From NCBI GenBank assembly GCA_016795065.1, contig JAEUIU010000029.1:29507-93506 (forward strand): a DNA stretch of 64,000 bases, written 5' to 3'. Numbering within the stretch: the first letter of the stretch is position 1; each line of letters opens with the position of its first letter. This document shows positions 37,083-45,972 of the stretch, one piece after another. The position numbers and the translations under genes were made by a program. The notes beneath the pieces are model-generated. The model searched no databases. It was not told the DNA's origin and worked only from the letters and a program-made list of their open reading frames with translations. This DNA is from Phycisphaerae bacterium. Its GTDB lineage: Bacteria; Planctomycetota; Phycisphaerae; Phycisphaerales; SM1A02.

Positions 37083-37717
37083 GTGCGGCGCCGCTCGTCG
37101 AGCCGATTGCGAAGCCATGCCCGGGCCATGCGCCAGTCGAGATCGACGGTGCGCGGACTCACCTCAAGAAGGTGCGCGACCTCGTCCACGCTGAGGCCGC
37201 CATAGAAGCGAAGCTCGACGATCCGCGCCTGGCGCTCGTCCGCCTGCTGCAGCGCCGCCAGGGCCTCGTCGAGATCGAGCGCGTCGATCATGCGCTCGCC
37301 ATCGTCCGAGCCGAGGCCGGTGAGCGTCACCCGCTCCCACGCGCCGCCGCGCTTCTCCGCTCTGCGCTTCCGCGCGTGATCCGCTAGCACGTTCCGCATG
37401 GCCTTCGCCGCGACGGCCAGGAAGTGCGAACGCCCCTCCCATGAGATGTTGGCGTTGCCGGCGATGCGCACGAACGCCTCGTGCACGAGCGCCGTCGGTT
37501 GAAGCGTGTGGTCGCCACGCTGGGCCCGGAAGTAGCTCGACGCCTGACGCCGCAGGTCGTTGTAGAGGAGAACGAGAAGCGTCTCGCGAGCGCTGGCGTC
37601 GCCAGCGTTGAGCGACCCAAGGAGCCGGGTCACGGTCGCCTCGTCCGCGGCGCTCGCCCCGGCTCCTTGCGGCGGGGCTCCTTCGGCGGGTGGATCGTTG
37701 AACGGGAGCTCAGGCAT
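37079..37717 (-). CDS. ECF-type RNA polymerase sigma factor (kinase-linked group)
   Basis: A 212-residue sigma factor. Region 2 begins near VTRLLGSLNAGD and includes QPTALVHEAFVRIAG and SHFLAVAAKAMRNVLADHARK. Region 4 has ARIVELRFYGGLSVDEVAHLLEVSPRTVDLDWRMARAWL. This is the planctomycete-type ECF group commonly encoded next to Ser/Thr kinase genes. It overlaps the kinase start, so activity is probably controlled by phosphorylation (inference). The first 25 residues are Pro/Ala-rich. ATG at 37717. Confidence 0.9.
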   Translation of the reverse strand: MPELPFNDPPAEGAPPQGAGASAADEATVTRLLGSLNAGDASARETLLVLLYNDLRRQASSYFRAQRGDHTLQPTALVHEAFVRIAGNANISWEGRSHFLAVAAKAMRNVLADHARKRRAEKRGGAWERVTLTGLGSDDGERMIDALDLDEALAALQQADERQARIVELRFYGGLSVDEVAHLLEVSPRTVDLDWRMARAWLRNRLDERRRT

Positions 37718-37971
37718 GGTGTTGGTCGCCGACCAGTCTGACAGGCTTCTCTCTCGCCGGAAGGTGGGTCTGCCGTATTGACCGCGAGTTCCCGTATCGG
37801 CCGGCGAAAGGCCTCCGAATCCGCTCGGAGGGAGCGTGGGCTGGGAGGTGGGAAGGATCCCCCAGTGATCGGGACCGGCGACAAGGGCATCGGCCCGCTG
37901 CGGAAGGAGTTGGAGATTCCGTTGCGCTCGGCTCTGCCGCGTTGCGAGAACCCTGCCGAGGACTCTCGCCC

Positions 37972-40900
37972 ATGTACACCAGCCACGCCAGCCACACCAG
38001 CCGCAGACTTGCCCAACTTCTCGTGACCGCCCTCGGCCTCCTTCTTCTCGGTGGGATCGCCGGCCGGGCCTCGGCCCAGGCGACCGATCTCTTCATCTCC
38101 GAGTTCGTCGACGGCCCGACCGTCACGAATCGGGCGATCGAACTCTTCAACCTGACCGGCGTCCCCATCGACCTCGCGGCGGGCGGCTACAAGATCCGGG
38201 TCTACCCCAACGGCTCGACGACCCCGGCCCTGACGGTGGATCTCGCGGGCACCGTCCAGCCTGCCGAGGCCTTCGTCCTCATCGACTCCGGTGCGACGAG
38301 CGCCGTCATCCTAGCCGCCGGCGACCAGAGCTTCGCGAACCTCCTCTGGACCGGCGACGACACGGTGGAGCTCGTGAAGGGCGCCGGCAACACGCCGATC
38401 GACGTCATCGGCCAGATCGGCTTCGACCCGGGCAGTGAGTGGGGCACAGGCAACACATCGACCCAGGACAACACCCTGCGCCGCAAGGTGCGCATCGTGC
38501 AAGGCGACCCGACCGGCAGCAACGTATTCGATCCCTTGATCGAGTGGGACGGCTTCGGCGGCGGGACCTACAGCGGACTCGGCACGCACGCGGTGCACAT
38601 GGTGCTGATCAACGAGGTCGACTCAGACACGCCGGGCACGACGGACACCGCAGAGCTCATCGAGCTCTACGACGGCGGTCAGGGCAACATCCCGCTCGAC
38701 GGCATCACGATCGTCTTCTTCGACGGCGCGACGGACACGAGCTATCTCGCCTTCGATCTCGACGGCGAATCGACCGACGCGAACGGCTACTACCTGCTCG
38801 GCAGCGCGAGCCTCATCTCGGGTGCTTCGAACAATGTGCTGACGCTCCCGGACAACGTGCTCCAGAACGGCGCCGACGCCATCGCGCTCTACCTGGCCGA
38901 CGGGACCGCGTTTCCGAACGGCACGGCGGTGACGACGGCGAATCTCGTCGAAGCGCTCGTGTACGACACGAACGACGCCGACGACGCGGGACTGCTGGTC
39001 CTTCTCCATCCCGGTCAGCAGCAGGTGAACGAGTCCTCGGCGAGCATTCCGACCTCGTACTCGGTGCAGCGCTGCCCGCACGGCGCGGGGGGACTGCGGA
39101 GGACGACGGCCTTCCTGCCGAGCGCGCCGACGCCCAAGGCCACGAACGCCTTCACGCTGCCGGTGACGTCGGTGATCGCCGATCCGCCAACCATCTCCTA
39201 CTGCGGCGGCGGCTTCTCCGAGTTGAACGGCACGCCCCTCGGACCGGCGGGAACGAACATCTACTGGTTTGCGAATTCCTGCGACGGGCCGCTGGTCGGA
39301 ATGGGTGCGCCCGTGATAGTCGTCCCGCAGCAGACGACGACCTACTACGCCCGGATGTACAACAGCGTCGCGGGCTGTCTGAGCGAGGCATGCACGGGCG
39401 TGACGGTGACTGTGACGAACCCGCCGCAGACGTGGTACCCCGACCAGGACGGCGACGGCGCGGGCGACGCGGCGGCAGCGCCACTGGTCACCTGCTCGCC
39501 GCCGAGCGGGTATGTCCAGAACAACGAGGACGAGTGCGATGGCAACCCGGCGAAGATCTTCGCTGGCAACTGTGGCTGTGACTACAGTGAGCCGGCGAAG
39601 TTCTTTGCACCGTCAAGCGCCATCATCAATGGCGGTATCGCTTCGTTTGAACGATTCGACGACGGTGGTGGAGAGGACCTGTATGTCGGCGGGGACTTTA
39701 CGACGATCGCTGGCCAATCGTTCGGGCGCATCGCGCGATGGGATGGCACGTCATGGACGCCCCTCGGCGGAGGCATCACCACCCCGGGCCTCTTCATCTC
39801 GGTGTTTGACATGCGCCGATTCAATTCAGGACTCTTCATTGGCGGCCAGTTCTCGGCGATCGAGGGAGTGCCGAGAGAGAACATCGCGTTCTGGAACGGA
39901 ACATCCTGGTCCGCTGCCGGATCGCTCGACTCGGCGGTCTTGACGCTCGAAACTCTAAGTCTTGACGGCAGCTCCGAGTCGCTCTACGCCGGCGGCGCGT
40001 TCAGCGCAGGCGGTTCCGGCGGGTCCTCGGTCACCCTGAACAACATCGCTCGCTGGAACGGCACCTCGTGGCAACCTCTGGGATCCGGGTTCAACACACC
40101 GGGCTTCTCTTCGCTCTGTTGGGACATCATCGCGTTTGATGATGGAAGCGGCCCGGCGATCTTCGCCTCAGGCAAGTTTACGACGGCCGGTGGGGTTCCC
40201 GCCGCGAACATCGCGAAGTGGAATGGAACGAGCTGGTCCGCCCTCGGCAGCGGACTGAATGGCGACGGAACCTGCATGGCGGTGTTCGACGACGGCACGG
40301 GGCCCGCTCTCTACGTCGTTGGTCCGTTCACGACGGCGGGTGGTCTTCCCGCGAAGGGAATCGCGAAGTGGAACGGCACAAGTTGGAGCGCGGTCGGAGG
40401 TGGCTTCACGGGCTTGGCAGACCAGGTCGAGTCGTTCGACGACGGCTCCGGGAACGGTCCAGTCCTCTTTGTCTCGGGCAACATGACCATGGCCGGCAGT
40501 CTTCCGGTCCAAGGTATCGCGATCTGGAATGGAGCTGCCTGGAGCACCTTCGGCGGCGGCTCCTCTCAAGGCATCGACGTGATGAGAAGCTTCCCTTCGG
40601 ACTCGGGCAACCGACTCCTTCTCGGCGGAGGCTTCAACGGGCTCGCGGGCGTCCTCGCGTCGAAGTTGGCGGCCTATGGGGTTGTCTGCGACTTCGATGC
40701 GGACGACGATGGCATCGAGGACATCGTCGACAACTGTCCGAACACCGCAAACCCGACGCAGGCCGACAACGACGGCGACGGACTCGGTGACGCGTGCGAT
40801 CCCGATGACGACAACGACGGCGTGCCGGACACAACCGACAACTGCGACTTCATCGCGAACCCAGGCCAGGAGAACACCGATGGCGACGCATTCGGAAACG

Positions 40901-42801
40901 CTTGCGACGCCGACGACGACAACGACGGAACGCCCGATGTGAACGACGGCTGCCCGCTTGATGCGAACAAGATCGCGCCCGGCCAATGCGGCTGCGGCGT
41001 GCCGGACACCGACTCGGACGGTGACGGAACCCCCAACTGCACGGACGATTGCCCGAACGATCCGAACAAGATCTCACCAGGCGTCTTCGGCTGCGGCGTC
41101 AGCGACAACGCTGGCGTGATCGTCATCAACGAAGTCGACTCGGTCACGTCAGGTGGCACCAACATTGAAGAGTTCATCGAGCTCTTCGCACCGCCGAACA
41201 CTCCGCTGGACGGCATGGTGCTTGTCTTCTTCAACGGTGCAACGGACACCAGCTACCTCGCTCTCGACCTCGATGGCAAGAAAACCAACGGCAGCGGGTA
41301 CTTCATCGCCGGCAACCCCGCGACGATCACCGGCGTGCCTGCGGTGAACTCGATCTCGTTCGCGAACGGCACGCTGCAGGACGGCCCCGACGCAGTCGCG
41401 CTCTACATCGGCAGCGCGTCGAACTTCCCCACCGGAACCGCCATCACGACGACGAATCTTCGCGATGCGGTGGTCTATGACGGCGGTCAGGACGATGACT
41501 TCGGGCTGCTGCCGCTCCTCAATCCGGGCCAACCGCAGGTGAACGAGGCAGGCGGCGGAACGGTGACGACGAAGTCGCTCCAGCGCTGCCCGAGTGGCAG
41601 CGGCGGACAACGAAACACCGCGATGTTCGCGCCGAGTGCGTCGACGAAGATGTCCGCGAACAGTTACACCGCGGCCGTCGCGGCCGCAGCCGCAACCCCT
41701 GCGAGCATCTGCCAAGGAAGCTCGTCGCAACTCGTGGGAACGGTCGGGCCGGAGGAGACGATCGTCTGGTACACCGGGTCCTGCGGCGGCACGCTGGTCG
41801 GCACGGGCAACCCGCTCTCGGTGTCACCTGCAACGACGACCACCTACTTCGGTCGGGCGAAGCATCTCGGCTCCGGCTGTGAAGGCACCATCTGTGCCAG
41901 TGTGACCGCTACGGTGACCGCACCTCCGACGTGGTATCAGGATCTCGACGGCGACGGTGTCGGCAACGCAGCCGTCACGCTCGTGTCCTGCTCGCAGCCC
42001 TCTGGCTATGTCGCGACCTCGGGCGACCTCTGCCCGAACGATCCGTTGAAGACGAACCCAGGCACCTGCGGCTGCGGCACGCCGGATACCGATAGTGACG
42101 GCGACGGAACGCCGAACTGCCAAGACCTCTGCCCGAGCGATCCGCTCAAGACGGATCCCGGTGCATGCGGCTGCGGCGTGGCGGATGTCGATTCGGACGG
42201 CGACGGTACGCCCAACTGCCTCGATGGGTGTCCGAGCGATCCGCTCAAGACGCAGCCGGGCATCTGCGGCTGCGGTGCGACTGATGCCGACTCCGACGGC
42301 GACGGCGTGGCTGACTGCCTCGACGGATGTCCGACGGATCCCTTCAAGACCGAGGCTGGCATCTGCGGCTGCGGCGTGCCCGACGAGGACGCCGACGGCG
42401 ATGGAGCCCTCGACTGCGTCGATCTTTGCCCGAGCGATCCTCTCAAGACCGCTCCAGGCGAATGCGGCTGCGGCGTTCCGGATGACGACAGCGATGCGGA
42501 CGGCGTTCTCGACTGCAACGACGCGTGCCCGGGATATCCCGACACCGTTGACTGCAACCTGAACGGCATCCCCGACGGCTGCGACATCCTGAGCGGGAGT
42601 TCGCAGGACGCCAACCGCAACGGCGTGCCCGACGAGTGCGAGTGCGTGGCCGACTTCACCGGCGACGGCGTCGTCGACGGAGCTGACCTCGCAACGATGC
42701 TCGGGAACTGGGGCGGCTCGGGCGTCGGTGACCTGGACGGTTCAGGCACCGTCGACGGTGCGGACCTGGCGACGCTCCTCGGGGCGTGGGGGCCGTGCTG
42801 A
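37972..42801 (+). CDS. Secreted multidomain protein: LTD, kelch-like and TSP3-like repeats, dockerin tail
   Basis: A 1609-residue exoprotein. ATG at 37972 has GAGGACT upstream and starts a signal peptide (about 1-36, cleavage after ASA). In order: a lamin-tail-like domain (DLFISEFVDGP), a second and a third LTD-like unit (INEVDSDTPG; INEVDSVTSG), Ig-like segments, about six kelch-like units (e.g. FDDGSGPAIFASGKFT and WNGTSWSALGSG), thrombospondin-3 calcium loops (DADDDGIEDIVDNCP), and five 33-35-residue Cys-rich repeats (DSDGDGTPNC; GxCGCG). The last 50 residues are a dockerin-like pair (DGADLATMLGNWG, DGADLATLLGAWG). The role is likely surface adhesion or matrix building. Divergent from the sigma-kinase operon. 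Confidence 0.88.
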   Translation: MYTSHASHTSRRLAQLLVTALGLLLLGGIAGRASAQATDLFISEFVDGPTVTNRAIELFNLTGVPIDLAAGGYKIRVYPNGSTTPALTVDLAGTVQPAEAFVLIDSGATSAVILAAGDQSFANLLWTGDDTVELVKGAGNTPIDVIGQIGFDPGSEWGTGNTSTQDNTLRRKVRIVQGDPTGSNVFDPLIEWDGFGGGTYSGLGTHAVHMVLINEVDSDTPGTTDTAELIELYDGGQGNIPLDGITIVFFDGATDTSYLAFDLDGESTDANGYYLLGSASLISGASNNVLTLPDNVLQNGADAIALYLADGTAFPNGTAVTTANLVEALVYDTNDADDAGLLVLLHPGQQQVNESSASIPTSYSVQRCPHGAGGLRRTTAFLPSAPTPKATNAFTLPVTSVIADPPTISYCGGGFSELNGTPLGPAGTNIYWFANSCDGPLVGMGAPVIVVPQQTTTYYARMYNSVAGCLSEACTGVTVTVTNPPQTWYPDQDGDGAGDAAAAPLVTCSPPSGYVQNNEDECDGNPAKIFAGNCGCDYSEPAKFFAPSSAIINGGIASFERFDDGGGEDLYVGGDFTTIAGQSFGRIARWDGTSWTPLGGGITTPGLFISVFDMRRFNSGLFIGGQFSAIEGVPRENIAFWNGTSWSAAGSLDSAVLTLETLSLDGSSESLYAGGAFSAGGSGGSSVTLNNIARWNGTSWQPLGSGFNTPGFSSLCWDIIAFDDGSGPAIFASGKFTTAGGVPAANIAKWNGTSWSALGSGLNGDGTCMAVFDDGTGPALYVVGPFTTAGGLPAKGIAKWNGTSWSAVGGGFTGLADQVESFDDGSGNGPVLFVSGNMTMAGSLPVQGIAIWNGAAWSTFGGGSSQGIDVMRSFPSDSGNRLLLGGGFNGLAGVLASKLAAYGVVCDFDADDDGIEDIVDNCPNTANPTQADNDGDGLGDACDPDDDNDGVPDTTDNCDFIANPGQENTDGDAFGNACDADDDNDGTPDVNDGCPLDANKIAPGQCGCGVPDTDSDGDGTPNCTDDCPNDPNKISPGVFGCGVSDNAGVIVINEVDSVTSGGTNIEEFIELFAPPNTPLDGMVLVFFNGATDTSYLALDLDGKKTNGSGYFIAGNPATITGVPAVNSISFANGTLQDGPDAVALYIGSASNFPTGTAITTTNLRDAVVYDGGQDDDFGLLPLLNPGQPQVNEAGGGTVTTKSLQRCPSGSGGQRNTAMFAPSASTKMSANSYTAAVAAAAATPASICQGSSSQLVGTVGPEETIVWYTGSCGGTLVGTGNPLSVSPATTTTYFGRAKHLGSGCEGTICASVTATVTAPPTWYQDLDGDGVGNAAVTLVSCSQPSGYVATSGDLCPNDPLKTNPGTCGCGTPDTDSDGDGTPNCQDLCPSDPLKTDPGACGCGVADVDSDGDGTPNCLDGCPSDPLKTQPGICGCGATDADSDGDGVADCLDGCPTDPFKTEAGICGCGVPDEDADGDGALDCVDLCPSDPLKTAPGECGCGVPDDDSDADGVLDCNDACPGYPDTVDCNLNGIPDGCDILSGSSQDANRNGVPDECECVADFTGDGVVDGADLATMLGNWGGSGVGDLDGSGTVDGADLATLLGAWGPC
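42010..42545 (+). repeat. Tandem 99-105 bp repeats coding CGCG-DSDGDG units
   Basis: About five imperfect tandem copies inside the preceding gene, each coding CPxDPxKTxPGxCGCGxxDxDSDGDG with the core CGCG and DSDGDG calcium loops. The reading frame is kept in every unit. Confidence 0.75.
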
Positions 42802-43159
42802 TGTCCCAGAGAACCGCAGAGGCGCAGAAGGCACAGAGGGGGCACAGAGAAGACAAACAGAGAGATCGGGGCTGCGCGATCGAGATCGATTGCGCAGCCC
42901 CATCGTTCTCCGGTTGCGTGCGCAGATCTCGGTCGTCGCCGTTGCATCGTTGCAATCGCGCACATTCAACCTGTCGGTCTTCCCTGTGCTCCCTCTGTGG
43001 CAAGCATCGGCGCAAATCACGAACAGGAAGTCAGCGCTCGCGAGAAAAGCAATCTCGCCGAATTCGGGTGTGACTTCACACGCTCCAAGAGCATCTTTCA
43101 GTCTTCGACAATCCCCTGCTCATCCCTTCACCGATCGACTCGCTATGGAAGCACGACCC
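42802..43159. repeat. Intergenic inverted repeat enclosing a strong hairpin
   Basis: The gap between two large exoprotein genes holds a 25-base near-palindromic pair: 42830-42854 (cacagaggg-rich) and 42977-43001, matching at about 21 of 25 as inverted repeats. Inside it a 16-bp stem (one mismatch) around 42868-42901, GGGGCTGCGC...GCGCAGCCCC, could end transcription of the upstream gene, though no T-run follows. The purine-rich flank looks like a dispersed repeat. No gene. Confidence 0.55.
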
Positions 43160-44875
43160 ATGTACCACCGATTGAGACTTGCCACACTGGCAGCTCCCGC
43201 GTTCCTCCTTGTCACCGCTGCGTCCGCCCAACAGTTGCAGCAGCAGACGCCGACACGATTCCCGACGCAGGCGTTCTACTCCAATCAGCTCACCTCGGCG
43301 GACATCGACAACGATGGCGACCTCGACATCATCTTCGCCGACGGTCAGGGGTACAGCTCGCAAGGCGCGGCGCTCAAGCCGCGCATATACGTCAACAACG
43401 GCGCCGGATTCTTCACCGACCAGACCGATGCACGCGCGCCCGGTGTGACGGGCTGGTTCCGCGGCGTGGAGGCGGGGGACATCGATCGCGATGGCGATCT
43501 CGATCTCGTGCTTGCCCAGGATTTCAACAAGCAGCCGCTCCTCCTGATCAACGACGGCGCTGGCGCTTTCGCGGACGAGACGGCAACCCGGCTCCCCGCC
43601 CTCACCATGAGTAGCGCCCGAGCCCAATTCGGCGACGTCGACAACGACGGCGACCTCGATCTCTTCTTTTGCAACAGCGGCGCAACGAACCGCTTCGGCA
43701 GCGGCCAGCCGCGCCTCTTCCTCAACGACGGCACGGGCGTGTTCACGAACGTCACCGCGACGAACATTCCCGCCGGCAACATCGTCGACCAGCAGGACTG
43801 CATCTTTGCCGATGTCGACGGCGACCTCGACCTCGACATCCACATCGGCAGTCGCGCTGGTGCGAGTAAGTTGTGGCTCAATGATGGCTCGGGTGTTTTC
43901 ACGAACTCCACGATCCCCGGCGGCGGCGCCACCTATTCGTACGACTTCGGCGATGTCGACAACGACGGTGACATGGACCTGATCTCCATCCAGGGATCGG
44001 CTGACATCCTCCTCGAGAACAACATGCCCGCCGCGTGGACGACGATCTCGTCTGAGATATCACCGAACACAGCGATCGACGACAACGACAGCAAGTTCTT
44101 CGACTTCGACAACGACGGCGACCTCGATTGCATCGTCGGATCGCTCGGCGCCGGCGAACGCGTCTATCGAAACAACGGTGGCGTGGCGAGCGACCGGGGC
44201 GCTCTCTTCACCCAGGTGACCAACGGCGCGACTGGCATCATGCCGAATGTTGGCGACGCGACGCTCGACATCGAAGTGGCCGACTACACCGGCGACGGAC
44301 GGCTCGACGTCGTGACCGCCCAGGGCGAGTCGGGCAACTTCCAGAACAGGATCTATGTCAACGTGACCGGACCGGCCGATTCGATCGCCCCGAACATCGT
44401 CAACGTGACGTTCGTTGCGGATGGCGATCCCACCGGATCACCGGCGCCGCACGTGGTGCGTACAGTCATCTTCGACAGCCACACCTGCGATCGTGGCCCC
44501 TATCAGATAACGGCGACGCTGCACTACGCCGCCAACGGCAGCTGCGGCACGGTCAAGGGCAGCGTGGTCATGGACTGGGTGGGCAACAGCATGTGGCGCG
44601 GCATCATTCCCGCGATGCCCGCGGGTGCGATCGTGACCTACTCCGTCTCGGCTGTTGACTTCGCGGGCAACGCGGGGAGTAGCGCAGAGATCGAGTTCAC
44701 CGAAGCGGGCGTCGCGTCCATCCTCGGTGACCTGACCGGCGATGGCATCATCGATGGTGGCGATTTGGCGGTCCTCCTCGGCAACTGGGACAACCCTGGC
44801 CTCGGTGATCTTGACTGCGACGGTACCGTCACCGGTGCTGATCTCTCGATCCTGCTCGGTGCATGGAGCCGCTGA
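43160..44875 (+). CDS. Secreted VCBS/FG-GAP repeat protein with dockerin tail
   Basis: A 571-residue exoprotein. ATG at 43160, GGAAG 8 bases upstream; signal peptide 1-23 (hydrophobic LATLAAPAFLLVTAASA). Six to seven VCBS/FG-GAP units follow, each with D-x-D-x-DGDLD, e.g. DIDNDGDLDIIFADG and DVDNDGDMDLISIQG: calcium loops of an integrin-like propeller. An Ig-like domain lies at about 410-500. The C-terminus has LTGDGIIDGGDLAVLLGNW and DCDGTVTGADLSILLGAW, a dockerin-like pair. Same direction as the LTD protein gene, 358 bases after it. Ligand unknown. Confidence 0.87.
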   Translation: MYHRLRLATLAAPAFLLVTAASAQQLQQQTPTRFPTQAFYSNQLTSADIDNDGDLDIIFADGQGYSSQGAALKPRIYVNNGAGFFTDQTDARAPGVTGWFRGVEAGDIDRDGDLDLVLAQDFNKQPLLLINDGAGAFADETATRLPALTMSSARAQFGDVDNDGDLDLFFCNSGATNRFGSGQPRLFLNDGTGVFTNVTATNIPAGNIVDQQDCIFADVDGDLDLDIHIGSRAGASKLWLNDGSGVFTNSTIPGGGATYSYDFGDVDNDGDMDLISIQGSADILLENNMPAAWTTISSEISPNTAIDDNDSKFFDFDNDGDLDCIVGSLGAGERVYRNNGGVASDRGALFTQVTNGATGIMPNVGDATLDIEVADYTGDGRLDVVTAQGESGNFQNRIYVNVTGPADSIAPNIVNVTFVADGDPTGSPAPHVVRTVIFDSHTCDRGPYQITATLHYAANGSCGTVKGSVVMDWVGNSMWRGIIPAMPAGAIVTYSVSAVDFAGNAGSSAEIEFTEAGVASILGDLTGDGIIDGGDLAVLLGNWDNPGLGDLDCDGTVTGADLSILLGAWSR

Positions 44876-45036
44876 GCTGAGTGAGCTGCCATCCTCCTGG
44901 ACGGAGTCGACCGCCTTCAGCGCCGCCGCCAACATCGGTACCACGTTCGGCAGTCCGGTCTCCATTCAGGATGGCTTCGAGAACCAGTGGCTTCGTTGCA
45001 CGCTGGCGAGCGACGGTTGCATCGCAGCCGACCAGT

Positions 45037-45942
45037 TCATTCACCGCGGAGGTCGTCGGGGGCCAGACCCGTCGCGTTCACTACCGACTCCGTGGGCTTC
45101 GGCACCAGCACTTCGACCGGAAGCCCGGCGGGCAGGTGCCGGTCGTTGGCCATCTCCAGCCGCACGATGCGCGTCCGGCTGGCCGCGTCAGCGACATGGG
45201 CGAGCGAGCGGACCGTCGCGTAGGTGTCGCCGCCGGGAACGGTCGTGCGGAAGCGGACGACGAGCGTTGCGCCCACCGCAAGCGGCAAGGTCAGCTCGGT
45301 GGGGACCGCCACATCGATGCGAAAGGCGGTGTCGTCGACGAGCCGAATCACCGGCGCCAACTCATCCACCGCGCCGCCGGCCTCGATCCGAACCTCCTCG
45401 ACCACTCCGGCGAACGTCGCCTTCATCAGGGTCTTGGCATGTCGGGCCCGCGCGGCCTGAAGTTCGAGTTCCGCCTCGCGCTTGCGCTGGCGACTGAGGT
45501 TGAGGTCGGCCAGGGCCTGATCGGCGCGGGCGACCGCCTCATCCACCTCCCGCTGCTTTGCGGCCTGCTGGGCGAAGGCCTCCTGCACGCGGGCAAGCGT
45601 GTCGCTGGCCGAACGGAAGGCGGCCTCCGCAGCCTCGATCTCGTGGGTGCCTGCGGCCCGCACCTCAAGCACCTGAACAGTCGCTGCGAGGTCTTCATCA
45701 TCGAGCTGGGCAAGCGTCTGATCGGATGTCACGCGGTCGCCCCGCCGGACGACGACCGACTTGAGCCGCCCTGAGACGCCGAAGGCCAACTGGAGGTCGC
45801 GCACTGGGGTGGTGATCCCGGGGCAACTCTCGAGCTCGGTCGGCACCAAGGCCACCAGTGCCGAGTCGTGCGCCGCGTGCGCCGCGGTCGGATCGCCGGA
45901 ACCGGCCAGAGCCATCAGAATCGTTGTTGCGATCACGTACAT
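45037..45942 (-). CDS. HlyD-like periplasmic adaptor subunit
   Basis: A 301-residue membrane-fusion/adaptor protein. A signal-like N-terminus (about 1-24) is followed by a lipoyl-type half (GVSGRLKSVVVRRGDRV), a coiled-coil (about 105-165, ARVQEAFAQQAAKQREVDEAVARADQ split by heptads), the second lipoyl half (KATFAGVVEEVRIEAG) and a beta-barrel domain. Such adaptors bridge inner-membrane pumps to an outer-membrane channel. ATG at 45942 has GGAGGTG 8 bases upstream. It lies 30 bases after the M50-HlyD gene and is the last gene of the export-like cluster; convergent with the VCBS gene. Confidence 0.82.
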   Translation of the reverse strand: MYVIATTILMALAGSGDPTAAHAAHDSALVALVPTELESCPGITTPVRDLQLAFGVSGRLKSVVVRRGDRVTSDQTLAQLDDEDLAATVQVLEVRAAGTHEIEAAEAAFRSASDTLARVQEAFAQQAAKQREVDEAVARADQALADLNLSRQRKREAELELQAARARHAKTLMKATFAGVVEEVRIEAGGAVDELAPVIRLVDDTAFRIDVAVPTELTLPLAVGATLVVRFRTTVPGGDTYATVRSLAHVADAASRTRIVRLEMANDRHLPAGLPVEVLVPKPTESVVNATGLAPDDLRGE

Positions 45943-45972
45943 CGTTACACCTCCGGGCCGCTGGGCCCCTCG

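Noticed and set aside
44881..45774. Plus-strand open frame opposite the HlyD adaptor gene
   Set aside because: No domain or ribosome site; the minus-strand HlyD reading has a strong site and clear lipoyl and coiled-coil parts.
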